From Hypomyces perniciosus (lineage: Eukaryota; Ascomycota; Sordariomycetes; Hypocreales; Hypocreaceae), in the NCBI GenBank assembly GCA_008477525.1, contig SPDT01000001.1:1426001-1490000 (forward strand): a DNA stretch of 64,000 nucleotides, in the 5' to 3' direction. This document shows positions 35,124 through 45,632 of this stretch, piece after piece; position 1 is the stretch's first letter; each line of letters begins with the position of its first letter. The position numbers were made by a program, and so were the translations under genes. The notes below the pieces were generated by a model. That model saw only the letters and a program-made list of their open reading frames with translations, was not told where the DNA came from and did no database searches.

Positions 35124-37723
35124 ATGTTGCCGTCAATCTTCCGTCGGCGCCATGCGGCGGAGGACATTACGCCACTTCCAGGTCCGCTCGAAACAGATAT
35201 CCCGGGAATCCAGCATCTTCAGCATCTCCAGCAGTTTGAAAAGGCGCACAAACTCGATCCTAATCTGCCTCTCGACGACCTCAACGATGTCGACGCCGCC
35301 ATCGCGACCGGCAATGCCGAGAAGGGCATCGAGATTGAGCATGCTCTGATGGAGGACAACAGCCCGTACCCCGAAGTATGCTCGTGCACTCCGACAACGC
35401 TTGGAAGAATATCGATTCGATTGAACTTGTAGACTAATAAATGTACCATTAGGTGCGCGCCGTGGTTCGGAATTATGATGTCGATGTCCCCGTCAATACC
35501 ATCCGCGCCTGGGTTATCGGCATGGTTCTATGCACTGTCGGTTCTGGAATCAACGTGCTCTTCTCGCTCCGCAACCCCAGCATCGCAATTACCACCTATG
35601 TTATCCAGCTGATTGCCTATCCCATTGGTCGAGGCTGGGACTTGGTCATGCCTGACAAGGAGTGGAATCTCTTTGGCTTGAAGTTTAACCTTCGACCCGG
35701 CAAGTTCAACTACAAGGAGCATGTCATAATCGTGGCCATGTCCAATGTGAGTGTTTACGTCTTTGTCAACTCTTATACTTGGCCATCCAGTCCACTGACA
35801 TATTCAGGCTGCATATGGTGGCGGCGTTCTGTATGCGACAGACGTGCTGCTGGCCCAGCGACTTTGGTATAAGCAGGATTTTGGCTGGGCCTTCCAGCTA
35901 CTTTTCGGAATCACCACGCTCTGCACCGGATACGGTTTGGCTGGACTGGCCCGCCGCTTCTTGGTTTGGCCCGCCGCCATGATCTGGCCTGCCGACCTGG
36001 TTAACTGTGCTCTCTTCTACAGCTTGCACGACCACTCGCCGTCTGACCCCTCCAAGACCAACGGCTGGTCCATTGGGCGGTACAAGCTCTTCCTCATCAT
36101 CGCATGTGGCTCCTTTATTTGGTACTGGTTCCCGGGATGGATCTTCAAGGGCCTCTCGCTCTTTGCTTGGGTCTGCTGGCTCGCCCCCCAAAGCGTCGTG
36201 GTCAACAAGATTTTTGGCGCAACACACGGATATGGCCTCATGCCCACCTCGTTCGATTGGTCGGTGTATAGCGGATTTGTGGGATCGCCTCTCATCCCGC
36301 CCTTCCATGCCATCGCCAATGTGCTCGGCGGTGTTATTGTTTTCTTCGTTCTCATCTCCATGGGAATCCACTTCACCGGCACGTGGTATGCGGACTACTT
36401 CCCCGTTCAATCATCCGAGTCGTACGACAACATGGGCAACATTTACAATGTCTCTCGAATTCTGGGGACTGACTTCCAATTCAACGAAACGGCCTACAAG
36501 GAGTATTCACCCCTCTTCCTGCCCACGCAGTTTGCTCTCGCCTATGGCCTTTCTTTTGCTGCCGTGTCGGCCGTGCTCATTCACGTTGCGCTTTACCACG
36601 GCAAGGAGATATGGGGGCAGTTCAAGCTTGCTCGCCACCAGCAGGATGACGTTCACATGCGATTGATGAAAAAGTACCGAGATGCTGAGGACTGGTGGTA
36701 CGCCGGTATGTACTCCACATTTACCATCCGCGAACCCCCTGTATGATTAAACTAACATGACACTTACTAGCCCTATTCATCGTCATGATCGCCATCTCCT
36801 TTGGAGTCGTGGCAGGCTGGGATACTGGTTTCCCTGCTTGGGCCTACATCATCTGCATGCTCATCCCCATCGTGTGGCTCATCCCCATCGGCATTGTCCA
36901 AGCCATCACTAACATCCAGCTTGGCCTTAACGTCCTGACCGAGTTCATCATTGGTTACATGGTCCCCGGTCGACCCCTTGCTATGATGATGTTCAAGAAC
37001 TACGGCTACATCTGCATGTCCCAGGCGTTGTATTTCGCTCAGGATCTCAAACTTGGCCACTATATGAAGGTCCCCCCGCGCGTTATGTTTACATCCCAAC
37101 TTGTTGCCTCCATCTGGTCCGCTATTGTGCAGATTGCCGTGATGAATTGGGCTCTGGGCCATATCCCCAATGTCTGCGACCCGGAACAGGAGAACAACTA
37201 CACCTGCCCTGGTGGCCGCGTCTTCTTCACAGCTTCTATCATTTGGGGAGCCATTGGCCCCGCCCGCATCTTCAGCCACGGAGCCATCTACTCCTCCTTA
37301 CAGTGGTTCTGGCTTGTTGGTGCCGCCACGCCCATCATCACCTGGCTCTTGGCCCGTCGCTGGCCCAAGTCTTTCTGGAGATACGTCAGCGCTCCTGTCA
37401 TCTTTGGAGGCGCTGGGTTACTGCCACCTGCCACTGTCAACATCTACCTCTGCTGGGGTGTGGCTGGTATCGTTTTCAACTATTTCATCAAGCGTCGCTA
37501 CACTGGCTGGTGGCTGCAATACAACTACATTACTTCGGCAGCGCTCGACTGTGGTCTCATCATATCTACCCTCCTCATCTTCTTTACGCTGTATTTGACG
37601 AACATGGAGGCGCCCAAGTGGTGGGGGAACGAGGGTGCTGTTCACACTCTCGATTTTAATGGTCAAGCCATCTCCAGGAGAGTAACTCCTGGTGAGATCA
37701 TTGGACCAGGCCAGTGGCCATGA
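35124..37723 (+). CDS. OPT family oligopeptide transporter (Isp4/Opt1 type)
   Basis: Plasma-membrane proton-coupled importer of small peptides (possibly glutathione or siderophore-like ligands; substrate is inference). Four exons, 35124-35375, 35453-35746, 35808-36705 and 36771-37723, give 798 aa; introns are 77, 61 and 65 bp. The start is the first ATG in frame, in a GCCATG context. After an acidic cytoplasmic head (NSPYPEVRAVVRNYDVD) come many hydrophobic segments: WVIGMVLCTVGSGINVLFSL, then YVIQLIAYPIGRGWD. Family hallmarks include NKIFGATHGYGLMPTSFDW, GSPLIPPFHAIANVLGG, the ADYFPVQSSESYDN loop and KVPPRVMFTSQLVAS. The protein ends in EIIGPGQWP. Length and motif order fit full-length fungal OPTs. 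The long upstream desert separates it from other genes. Confidence 0.95.
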
Positions 37724-38420
37724 ATGCACTATTTCTGTGAATACCAAAGACAGAGGTCTAAATTAAACGGCGTTTAGGAAGCACAAGATACTTGGGTGAA
37801 CATTTTGGGCATTATTTTTTTTTTGGACATTACATGTAGTCTATGATCTAGGTTGGGCTGGATGGAGTCTGGGAGCCTTGATTTCGAGCTTTTTCATGGG
37901 ATTATATAGGGGTCAAGATACCTAATTCATGAATTCATGTCAGTATTCCTGCATACCCTCTGGGTTCCGCTTCCAACGGGTTTCCGGTCTAGAATTGCAA
38001 TTATAGGTCGTACAGTGGGAAATGGCGTTATCAAAAACCCAATCACACCGAAGAAGAGATGCCGTGTTAGTCATATCTTGAGGCGGTTTTTTTTTTTTTT
38101 GGCGCAAATAATTCCAAGCATTTCAGTTCCAAGAGTTCCAAGCATTCCAAGATACAAGCTCAGAGCCGCATGACTGTCTCTTTGTGGTGGAGTGTCAGTT
38201 CTTGGGTACGTACCGGCCGCCTCCACGCTAGCGAACTTGGTCACGTGCAACCAGTGGAAGGGTAACATCACGTGATTTAGACGGCGCTGGCCCACGCACC
38301 TCCCACGGAAAATTAGGGCTAGCAAGCAATTCGACACTCCACCGCGAAAAAGGTGTCGCTCTCCCAAATTGAGAATTTCTTGATCGTCATCCAACTACAC
38401 GCCCAAGCACCACCGCCAAG
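37724..38420. promoter_or_regulatory. eL37 promoter region with two CACGTG boxes
   Basis: About 700 bp from the OPT stop to the eL37 ATG. CACGTG occurs at 38242-38247 and 38269-38274, 27 bp apart, about 150-180 bp upstream of the start; the second sits in TCACGTGAT. T-runs lie near 37816 and 38089-38100. No other gene is visible. Confidence 0.55.
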
Positions 38421-39114
38421 ATGAGTACGTTGATTTGCCCGTCCGCCCGTCTATTCTGCGACGAGGAGATTGCCATTTCGTTTTCTTGCCCGCCTCGAAA
38501 GAGGTCTCGGGGGGGCAGAGAGACGGAATGGAATCTGCCCGAAGCGGTTCGTGATTGATGTACTGACTGTTGTGGTGTAGCGAAGGGTACCTCCAGCTTC
38601 GGTAAGCGTCACAACAAGACGCACACGCTGTGCCGACGATGCGGTTAGTTTTCTCCTCTCCCCGTTCGCTTTGAGGGTCCGATTGAGAGCGTTGGATGGG
38701 AGGAAGACGATGGGTTCAGAAAATGGCTCTCAAGGAGGAAAACCATCGACGGGGAACACACTATCGACAACGAATGGGAATGCTGATGGCAATGGGACAG
38801 GTCGTCGTTCTCTGCACGTCCAGAAGCATGAGTGCTCTTCTTGCGGATATCCCGCCGCCAAGATCCGAAAGTGTATGTTCTCTCTCTTCTCCCCTGGGTG
38901 AAACGAACACCCCCCTTGGGGAACGTGGGTCTGATATTTTTTTCTCTTTCTTCTTCACACAGACAACTGGAGCGAGAAGGCCAAGCGGAGAAAGACCACC
39001 GGCACCGGTCGCATGCGCTACCTCAAGGACGTCTCCCGAAGATTCAAGAACGGCTTCCAGACCGGCCAGCCCAAGAACGCTCGAGTCGGAAAGAAGGCGG
39101 AGCAGGAGTCTTAA
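38421..39114 (+). CDS. RPL37: 60S ribosomal protein eL37
   Basis: Zinc-binding protein of the large ribosomal subunit. Four exons, 38421-38424, 38581-38643, 38801-38872 and 38963-39114, give 96 aa. The first exon has only ATG plus one base before the intron, a layout common in fungal ribosomal protein genes. Introns are 156, 157 and 90 bp, longer than in most genes here. The protein starts [19 protein letters not shown]; zinc ligands are C19, C22, C34 and C37; then [20 protein letters not shown] and a basic tail ending KKAEQES. The splice joins are fixed by the near-invariant family sequence. It converges on ELP6. Confidence 0.97.
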
Positions 39115-39625
39115 GTGACTTTTGGTTGTTGCTACACCGATGTACAAAGGGTAGACAATAAAAAAGCCATGAGAAAAAAATCCCGGCGAGCCCAGCGCGC
39201 GTTCCCCTCTAATTGAATGATCGGAGTGGCCCCCCTGCCGGATTTTGAACTGATGGGAAACGGGAGACTGAGAGAGAGAGAGAGGGAAGTGGGCGGTGGT
39301 TGTAAACAGGGCGACGGGCGGCTGGAGCATGGGACACGGTGTTTTTTGCGGACCCCTCTTGCTTTTTTCGCACCGGAGATTCCGTAGGGATTCGGTTTAC
39401 GAAAGTCTGGAATGGCATGCATCTTGATTCTACATGGCCGCGGCATGTCTTGCGTGCTCCTTTGAAGCCTGTGCTGTGTTGTGCTGTGCTGTGCGTGGGG
39501 TTGAGCCAAGAGGGAGACGGCGTGATTTTGGAGCAGAATGGCCATCAATGACGGTCGTACTGCTCTGACAATTGTCCATGATGGCTCTATTGTTGATCCC
39601 TTCTACTCCATACCCTCAGTAATCC
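39115..39625. other. Convergent intergenic region between eL37 and ELP6
   Basis: About 510 bp between two gene ends; must hold both terminators. A GA run lies near 39271-39286. No gene is seen. Confidence 0.5.
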
Positions 39626-40604
39626 TCACGTCCCCCTCTCAAATACCTTCGCATTCCCATCTCCCGCCACATGATACAAATACTCGACTCCCCCATCACC
39701 CCCTTCCTGCTGCCAGCCATCTCCCCTCGTAGTAATCCTCATCACGCCGCTCACATCCTTGGCAACACCCGTATCAAGCAGCCGGCAACTCATTACAGCG
39801 TCCGCAACATGCGCCTGAGAAAGCACCAACGCAGCGTGAGATCGCTCCAGAGACGTGGTCTGAGCATGAAGAAGCGGCGCGTCGGCAGAAAACGTGAGGA
39901 TAGTTGCATGGACACGCTTCGCGAAGAGAAGAGGTCACTCACTCGTTAGTTACGACTGAGACAAAGGTGGGAGAGCGTAGGATGGGCAGATGGAGACTTA
40001 CCTCGCGGAGTGAGAGGAGCATGTTCTCCAACGCCAGAGAACTCATACCCTCGTCCCCAGACGCAGCCAACAACTCATCCACCTGGTCCACGATCAGGAC
40101 TTTGGCTTCCGTTCGAACATCCCCAATCGCAGCTTCAATCCCCTTCTTTATATCATCCAAACGATCACTCCTCAGCACTCTCCCCTCTTTTCCTCCACTC
40201 ACACCAGCGTCATTCTCTCCAGTGAACAAGCCCGTCAAGCCATCCACAAAACTAAACCTCCCCGATCTGCTCAGGCCATCCAAAGTAAAGCCCTACAACA
40301 TCACTTGTTAAAAAATCTCACATATCCATCCCTTCTTCGAGGAAGAAAAAGCACTCACCATTCTCCCCGCTCCCTCCCTCCAAAACTCCATATTCCTCAT
40401 GAAACTCACAAGCACCACTCCCGCATCTTTGTCATACACCCGCCCATTCGCCCCCATCGGTCGGTCTTGGAATATTATTGTGTATATATATCGCAACACC
40501 AGCCAGTTGGAACTTGCTCCCAGGACGTTGGTGAGCACGATCAGGGACGCTTCCTCCGGCAGTCCCATGTACGGCTCAAGGAGAGGAGGAATCCGCGACG
40601 ACAT
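39626..40604 (-). CDS. ELP6: Elongator complex subunit 6
   Basis: Subunit of the Elp4-Elp5-Elp6 hexamer of Elongator, which helps modify the wobble uridine (cm5U pathway) of tRNAs. Three exons, 40604-40359, 40292-40002 and 39916-39626, give 275 aa, close to yeast Elp6. Conserved pieces: SSRIPPLLEPYMGLPEEASL, VLGASSNWLVLRYIY, GFTLDGLSRSGRFSFVDGLT, KVLIVDQVDELLA, VHATILTFSADAPLLHAQ and a C-terminus VAGDGNAKVFERGT. It has the RecA-like fold without Walker A and B, as usual for Elp6. Intron 1 is 66 bp. Intron 2 (85 bp) has an excellent AACTAAC branch site but a weak AAG acceptor at 39917, so that boundary is the least certain. The first ATG is used; only TTG opens the frame upstream. Confidence 0.92.
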
Positions 40605-41192
40605 TTTAGGTGGTAATTGATTCAAGGGTGCTATGAGAGAGGTAGATGTCGTTTCATGTCAATCCTTTTACGTAGAATGATAACAGTCGTGAGTGAGAAG
40701 TGTGTGAATGGAATGTCTAGTGGGGGCGGGGACTGTAGGGAAAACTGTGTTCGCACAGTCCTACCCTTTACCTCCATGAAAGTCATGTTGAAGAAACACA
40801 AGTTGTGGTTAAGAGATCAATTAAATGCTTATATAAATATTTGTATATTTGTTTGTATGTACAATTCTAGGATGTCTGATGCAAGTTGCCTAACACGATA
40901 AGCTCATCTAAGCCCATCTAAGCCCATCACTCTACTTGTGTGAATATCCTTTCTCTTTAACGATCGAAAAAGAGAGCAGAGAAATCCAAGATACCATCGA
41001 GCAGTTGTCCGCAAGGTCCAGCTCAACGCCTATATGATGGTGACTGGTTGTATCAAATGTGAAAACGCTAAAGCCCTCTTCCGCATGCTAATATCAAGAG
41101 AGATGCAACCTTAGAGCCATGTCAAGCTGCCCCCCCCCCAAAAAAAAACTGCCACCAGCCTTGTATCATCCAAACCCAGCTGTTTTGATGCT
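40605..41192. other. Intergenic region upstream of ELP6
   Basis: About 590 bp holding the ELP6 promoter and the 3' end of the MFS gene. A run of 10 C followed by 9 A lies near 41130-41149. No gene is seen. Confidence 0.5.
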
Positions 41193-43359
41193 CTAAAAAC
41201 TTTCCATCAAATTCATTCTCACAGTCCACATGCGTGCCCTCTTGCCGAAAATATACATTGGAATCGAAAAGAGACAGAATATCAGCTGAATGACGCCCAG
41301 CCAGATGTATACTGCTTTTGGGCCGTCGTCAACCAGCCAGTGCGACACGAAGAGGCTAAACACCAAGCCGTGAAACACATTCTTGGAAAAGTTGAGCGTC
41401 ACCAACGCCTCGCCGGCGTACTGGCGGTAACTGTCCACGCAAAACGTAATGGAAGTCGTCGATCCCAACGAGCACCCAAACGAGACGATACCGAAGAAGA
41501 TGGTAGGCACTATCCAGTGATCCTTTTCCTGCACCGACCAACCAAACCCCATGAGTCCTATACATGTAGTGATCAGTACGGGGGCCGCCATAACGAGACG
41601 AAACTCCGGTTCGTAAAGGCCTCCGTTCCTTCGAGCCATGGCCCGGACTAGAATATCACTAATCTTGCCAGCCACGCCGGTTCCAAGAATTCCACCCACA
41701 AATGGTGAGATGTAAACAAGACCCGTCTGGAGGGCAGTGAAGTTGTATCCTTCTGAATTGCGGTAGATGACTGCCAAAGTCTCGGAAATCACAATCAGCC
41801 AGCCGATGGAACAGGCATAGATGACTGCAGACCAAAGAACCGCAGGATAGGCAAACAGAATAAAAGGCCGCAACATGACCTTGAACCAATTATCGTGGTT
41901 TAGACGGCCGTGGTATGGCTTCAACTGCTGAACGAACGTCTGAGCTGGCAGCTGGCGGAGATTATGTGTGTAAGCGTAGATCTTGGGTGGTGCCATGAAG
42001 CTCGAGGCGGGCATCTTCTCGTTGTCAAAGTTAGGCCCTTTCGAGAGGTGGTCGACATCGGCGGTGCCACCTGCCGCACTCTGGTTGTAGGGCGGGATTA
42101 AGTTATCTTGGCCTGGAAGAATGCTATGCCGTGGGGATGCTATGGAAACCCTAGGGCTAGACACAGACCGAGCGTCATCCACGGCGATATGGGGCCTCTC
42201 TGATGGATCAGACTCAATGGTAGGCGCGAAGCCAACGTGGACATTTTTATGACGTTCTGTTATACCAGGGGAGCGTGGCCCTTCTGGTGTCTCGGCTCTG
42301 GGAGTAGCTGGGATACTAGGCTTCTGAGCTGGTACCCCATGATGGGAAGAGAGCCGAGGGAGAAAGCTTGATCTCCTCGATGATCTCCTGGTTGGTGTTC
42401 TGTCCCAGAAAGTCTCCGGGACAAAGAGAAACAAGAGCACGAAACCTAATCCCACAACCATAGCAACAATCCTAGAATAGCCAACGGGTTAAAAAGGCGT
42501 TGCGATTGGTGGAATTGAAACTTACCAAAAGACCCATCGCCAACCAAATTGGCCAATGATAGCAGCACTGACTAGAGGGACCAAGTTCTTTCCACCAAGG
42601 AGCAAGAGAGTGTAGATGCCAATCCGGTACGCGCGTTCGTGGAGAAAAAAGATCTCGGCTATGGTGGCAGACGGCAGACACTCGACGGGGCTAACCGCCA
42701 TGCCTTGAAACACTCTCGCGGCTAACAAAGAGGGGAAGCTGGGGGAGCAGCCTGCCCATATCGACGTGGCGATGAGAATAATGGCGCCAGCAAGATACAC
42801 TGGGCGTTTGCCGAATAGAATTGCCGTAGGCGAGGCGACAACAGAACCAAGACCCATGCCCATCATGTAGAGGCCAGTGGTCAGAGCAACCGATTCGACT
42901 GATACGTTGTAGTCTTGCGCAACATTTGTGAAGCCAGCGGCAATGAGGGGTGTGATGCCACCTCCAATCATGCAGTAGAGTCCCAGTGACAGAAGCGCAA
43001 CATCACGCCGCCAGGCGGGCCAGTTGAGGGGATCATTGACGGAATCCTCGGGCTGGGGATCCAGAATAATCTTACCATCCTGCGTCCTTTTCTTTTCGTC
43101 GTTCTCATCCACGTGGAGAGAGATAGCTGGCGGTGTCATGGGAGTCTCGACAGGAAAGCCAGCTGGAATCGAGGAATGCGATGTCCGCGCATGGACATGG
43201 CGTAGACCAAGAGGCTCATTGCGGTCACTAGCCAGTAATAAGACAGAGCCTTTGGGCGAGTGAGGTCAGTGAATGATATCTCGGGGACGAAGGGCCATCG
43301 GATTCTATGAACGCCTTACCTGGAACCTCGATGGTCTCTTTGTCGTTCAAGACACCCAT
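41193..43359 (-). CDS. MFS transporter (DHA1-like drug:H+ antiporter type)
   Basis: Predicted 12-helix plasma-membrane transporter of the major facilitator superfamily; export of small molecules is the usual role, substrate unknown. Three exons, 43359-43320, 43249-42526 and 42471-41193, give 680 aa. Exon 1 codes only MGVLNDKETIEVP plus one base; the 70-bp intron joins it to GSVLLLASDRNEPLGL. Features: DPLNWPAWRRD ahead of helix 1 (typical of this group), GLYMMGMGLGSVVASPTAIL, FGKRPVYLAGA (the motif A loop), RVFQGMAVSPVECLPSA, FVPETFWDRTP at the end of the first half, then a central loop of about 150 residues rich in Ser, Pro and Arg, then six more helices ending in FGKRARMWTVRMNLMESF. The frame is open a little above the chosen ATG. 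It diverges from the thioredoxin-fold gene. Confidence 0.9.
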
Positions 43360-44745
43360 GCTCCATCTTGCTGGCCCGGTTTTCACATCATCAGAATCGC
43401 CATTGCCAAAAAAAACGGCCCAGGCCCCACAGACCACGCCGCGTGGCCCCCTCGGATGCCATGATAGGCGCAGCGAATTTCGTCTCAGAGGGAGGGTATC
43501 GTGCCGTGATAACCGTAGGTGTGGTGCGGGTTGACGCGTCTGGAGTTGAAGGGAAACGAAAAGCAGATGCTAAATAACCATGAAAGAAAAAAATGCCTTG
43601 GTAAAGCAGAGGGGGAGAATATATACTCGTAGGTGCGGAGGGCGTGTATTATAAGGTTGTTAGGTGAGGGTATAGATGCATGGCGGCATAAAGGTTAACT
43701 CAACGTTCCCACGATTATGTTCCCGACATAACGATGCTGATGGAGAGATTATTTCAAGGAAAAGAAACGGAAAGAGAAGAAAAGAAAAGAGGAATCCGAT
43801 AAAAGGCGAGCAGCAGCGATGGTGATAAGACTAAAGGCAGTTGGTTGGGGGAGAAGTCCACATGATCGATACAATACATTAGTATTGCAACCGCCCCCCC
43901 CCCCCCCCCCCCCTTCCGTATTTAAGATCAGCGGAGGGTCGGCAGGCTTGATCTAGCCTGGCGATTGATTGTTAATGCGCTAAGCTCGTATGTGAGAAAT
44001 GATATTCCGTCATTTCCCAGACACTTGATCCTCTTGGAGATGTTGGGCCGCGCCTAGAACATGCCAAAGCTATCCCTTCTCAACCAACACGAGGAGGAGC
44101 CATCAAGGTGTCTTTCGTTCGATATTGATATGGTCAGGCGTCTTCAGGAAAAGGCGTGGGGGCTATTTCGTGAGCACATGTTTCGTCAATGAGTCAGCCC
44201 CCTGTTTTCAAGCCAGCTATGGATGTGCCTAGGATGCGCGTTGGCTGCACCCCGCACAATAAATGGCGTTGACGATCAGCGACCATCCTGGCGACTTGGA
44301 GATCTGTGCGCCATTGCAGCATTGCGGCTTCATTGTGGAACCATTGTTGATGGTGATGCGAGAAATTTGCTTTTGATGAACCAACAGACAGAGAAAAGAG
44401 ACTTGAGAGACATCAGAGCGAGGAAGGAGTACGGAGTACGGAGTAGATGTAGTAATCATGATACAGATGTACTATGTACCTTTCGGCATCCACATTCTCC
44501 GTGCTCCGACTTCAATCCTTGATATCAACCCCAGTCCGTCACCATATTAATAAGTAAGACATCAATTGTTTTAAATATTTATTTATATCTTTACTACTGG
44601 TGGCCATTGATGAGGTGTCATCTTTTCGCAATCACAGATTGCCGATCAATACGGAGTACTCCGTCTGACAACCTCAGCTGATCTCCCCCCATTGTCATAG
44701 CTTTCTTCGCCGACGTCATATCGCATCGCAAGTCTCAGCCTCATC
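43360..44745. promoter_or_regulatory. Divergent region between MFS and thioredoxin-fold genes
   Basis: About 1.4 kb holding both promoters. It contains a 20-base C run (43894-43913), a tandem of TACGGAG units near 44430-44445, and TACGGAGTACTCCGT near 44650. No gene is recognised. Confidence 0.5.
43894..43913. repeat. 20-base C homopolymer
   Basis: Uninterrupted C run in the MFS upstream region; the longest of several C runs in the window. Confidence 0.9.
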
Positions 44746-45424
44746 ATGCGCGGGCGCAGCAAAACACTAAGAGCCCTGGGCATCAAGCCAGCTTCGGCCT
44801 CACCTCTTACTGGCTATGCCTCATCACTCCCACGCCAATCAGCATATTTCTCCTCGGCATTACCTCGTCAAGCTAAGAACCAAATCTTTGATCCGTACGT
44901 CACAACTCCAATTCTCTTATACGCTACCACCAAGAGCAGCTACCAACTCACCTCTCCACCAAAGCATCCGCAACTCAGACTCCTTCCACACTCACCTCTC
45001 CCTCTGCTCCTCCCTTCGAACCCCCTTCCTCACCTTCTGGACAGCCTCCTGGTGTCCAACCTGTCACACCCTTGAGCCTCTCCTGCGCTCCCTCATCTCC
45101 TCTGGCGTCGGCGAGGCCCAAGGCGGCGTGCTCTTCGCCCCCGTGCAACTCGACGCTCCCGAGATGATGTCTTCTTCTTCACCTGTCCCCGCTATGACCT
45201 ACGCCATCACGTCTGTCCCCACGCTGTTGAGCTTTGATGCGGGTGAGGCCCAGGTGAGTACCAAGGTTACGGATGCGATGAAGTTGGCGGATCGTGCGTT
45301 TTTGGTTGATTGGATCTGTACTGAGGCGAAGCGCCAGGGGGGACGAGGAGGAGGAGGAGGGAAAGGGGGGATAGACGATGTGGTCGGTGCCGCCTTTGGA
45401 GGCTTATTTGGCAGCCGGCGATGA
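44746..45424 (+). CDS. Thioredoxin-fold protein, probably mitochondrial
   Basis: Predicted thiol-disulfide protein. Two exons, 44746-44894 and 44965-45424, give 202 aa; the 70-bp intron (GTACGT...AAAG) splits a Pro codon in FDPIRNSDSF. The active-site-like motif is WCPTC (C80, C83) after PFLTFWTASW, followed by a helix LEPLLRSLISS, then the cis-Pro region SVPTLLSF, as in the thioredoxin fold. The first 45 residues have many Arg, Ser and Ala and almost no acids (MRGRSKTLRALGIKPASASP), suggesting import into mitochondria. The C-terminus has a Gly run and ends VVGAAFGGLFGSRR. CPTC differs from the CGPC of classical thioredoxin. I know similar uncharacterised fungal proteins but no precise function. 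Confidence 0.82.
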
Positions 45425-45632
45425 TGTGATGTCCGATTCGATGGTCCTCATCCTCTTTGTGATTCAGCCGTCTAGATAGGGTCGTTCTTCTATTTTTATG
45501 TGTTGATACAAAATGTAGTAATAATAGACTGTTCCGCCTGTCGCTCATCTATCCATCATCCAACAAATCGTCATTCCTCGTTCCCATTATTGCCATTGAC
45601 GCATCTCCTTCGTTCTTTGTCCTTGATCATTG

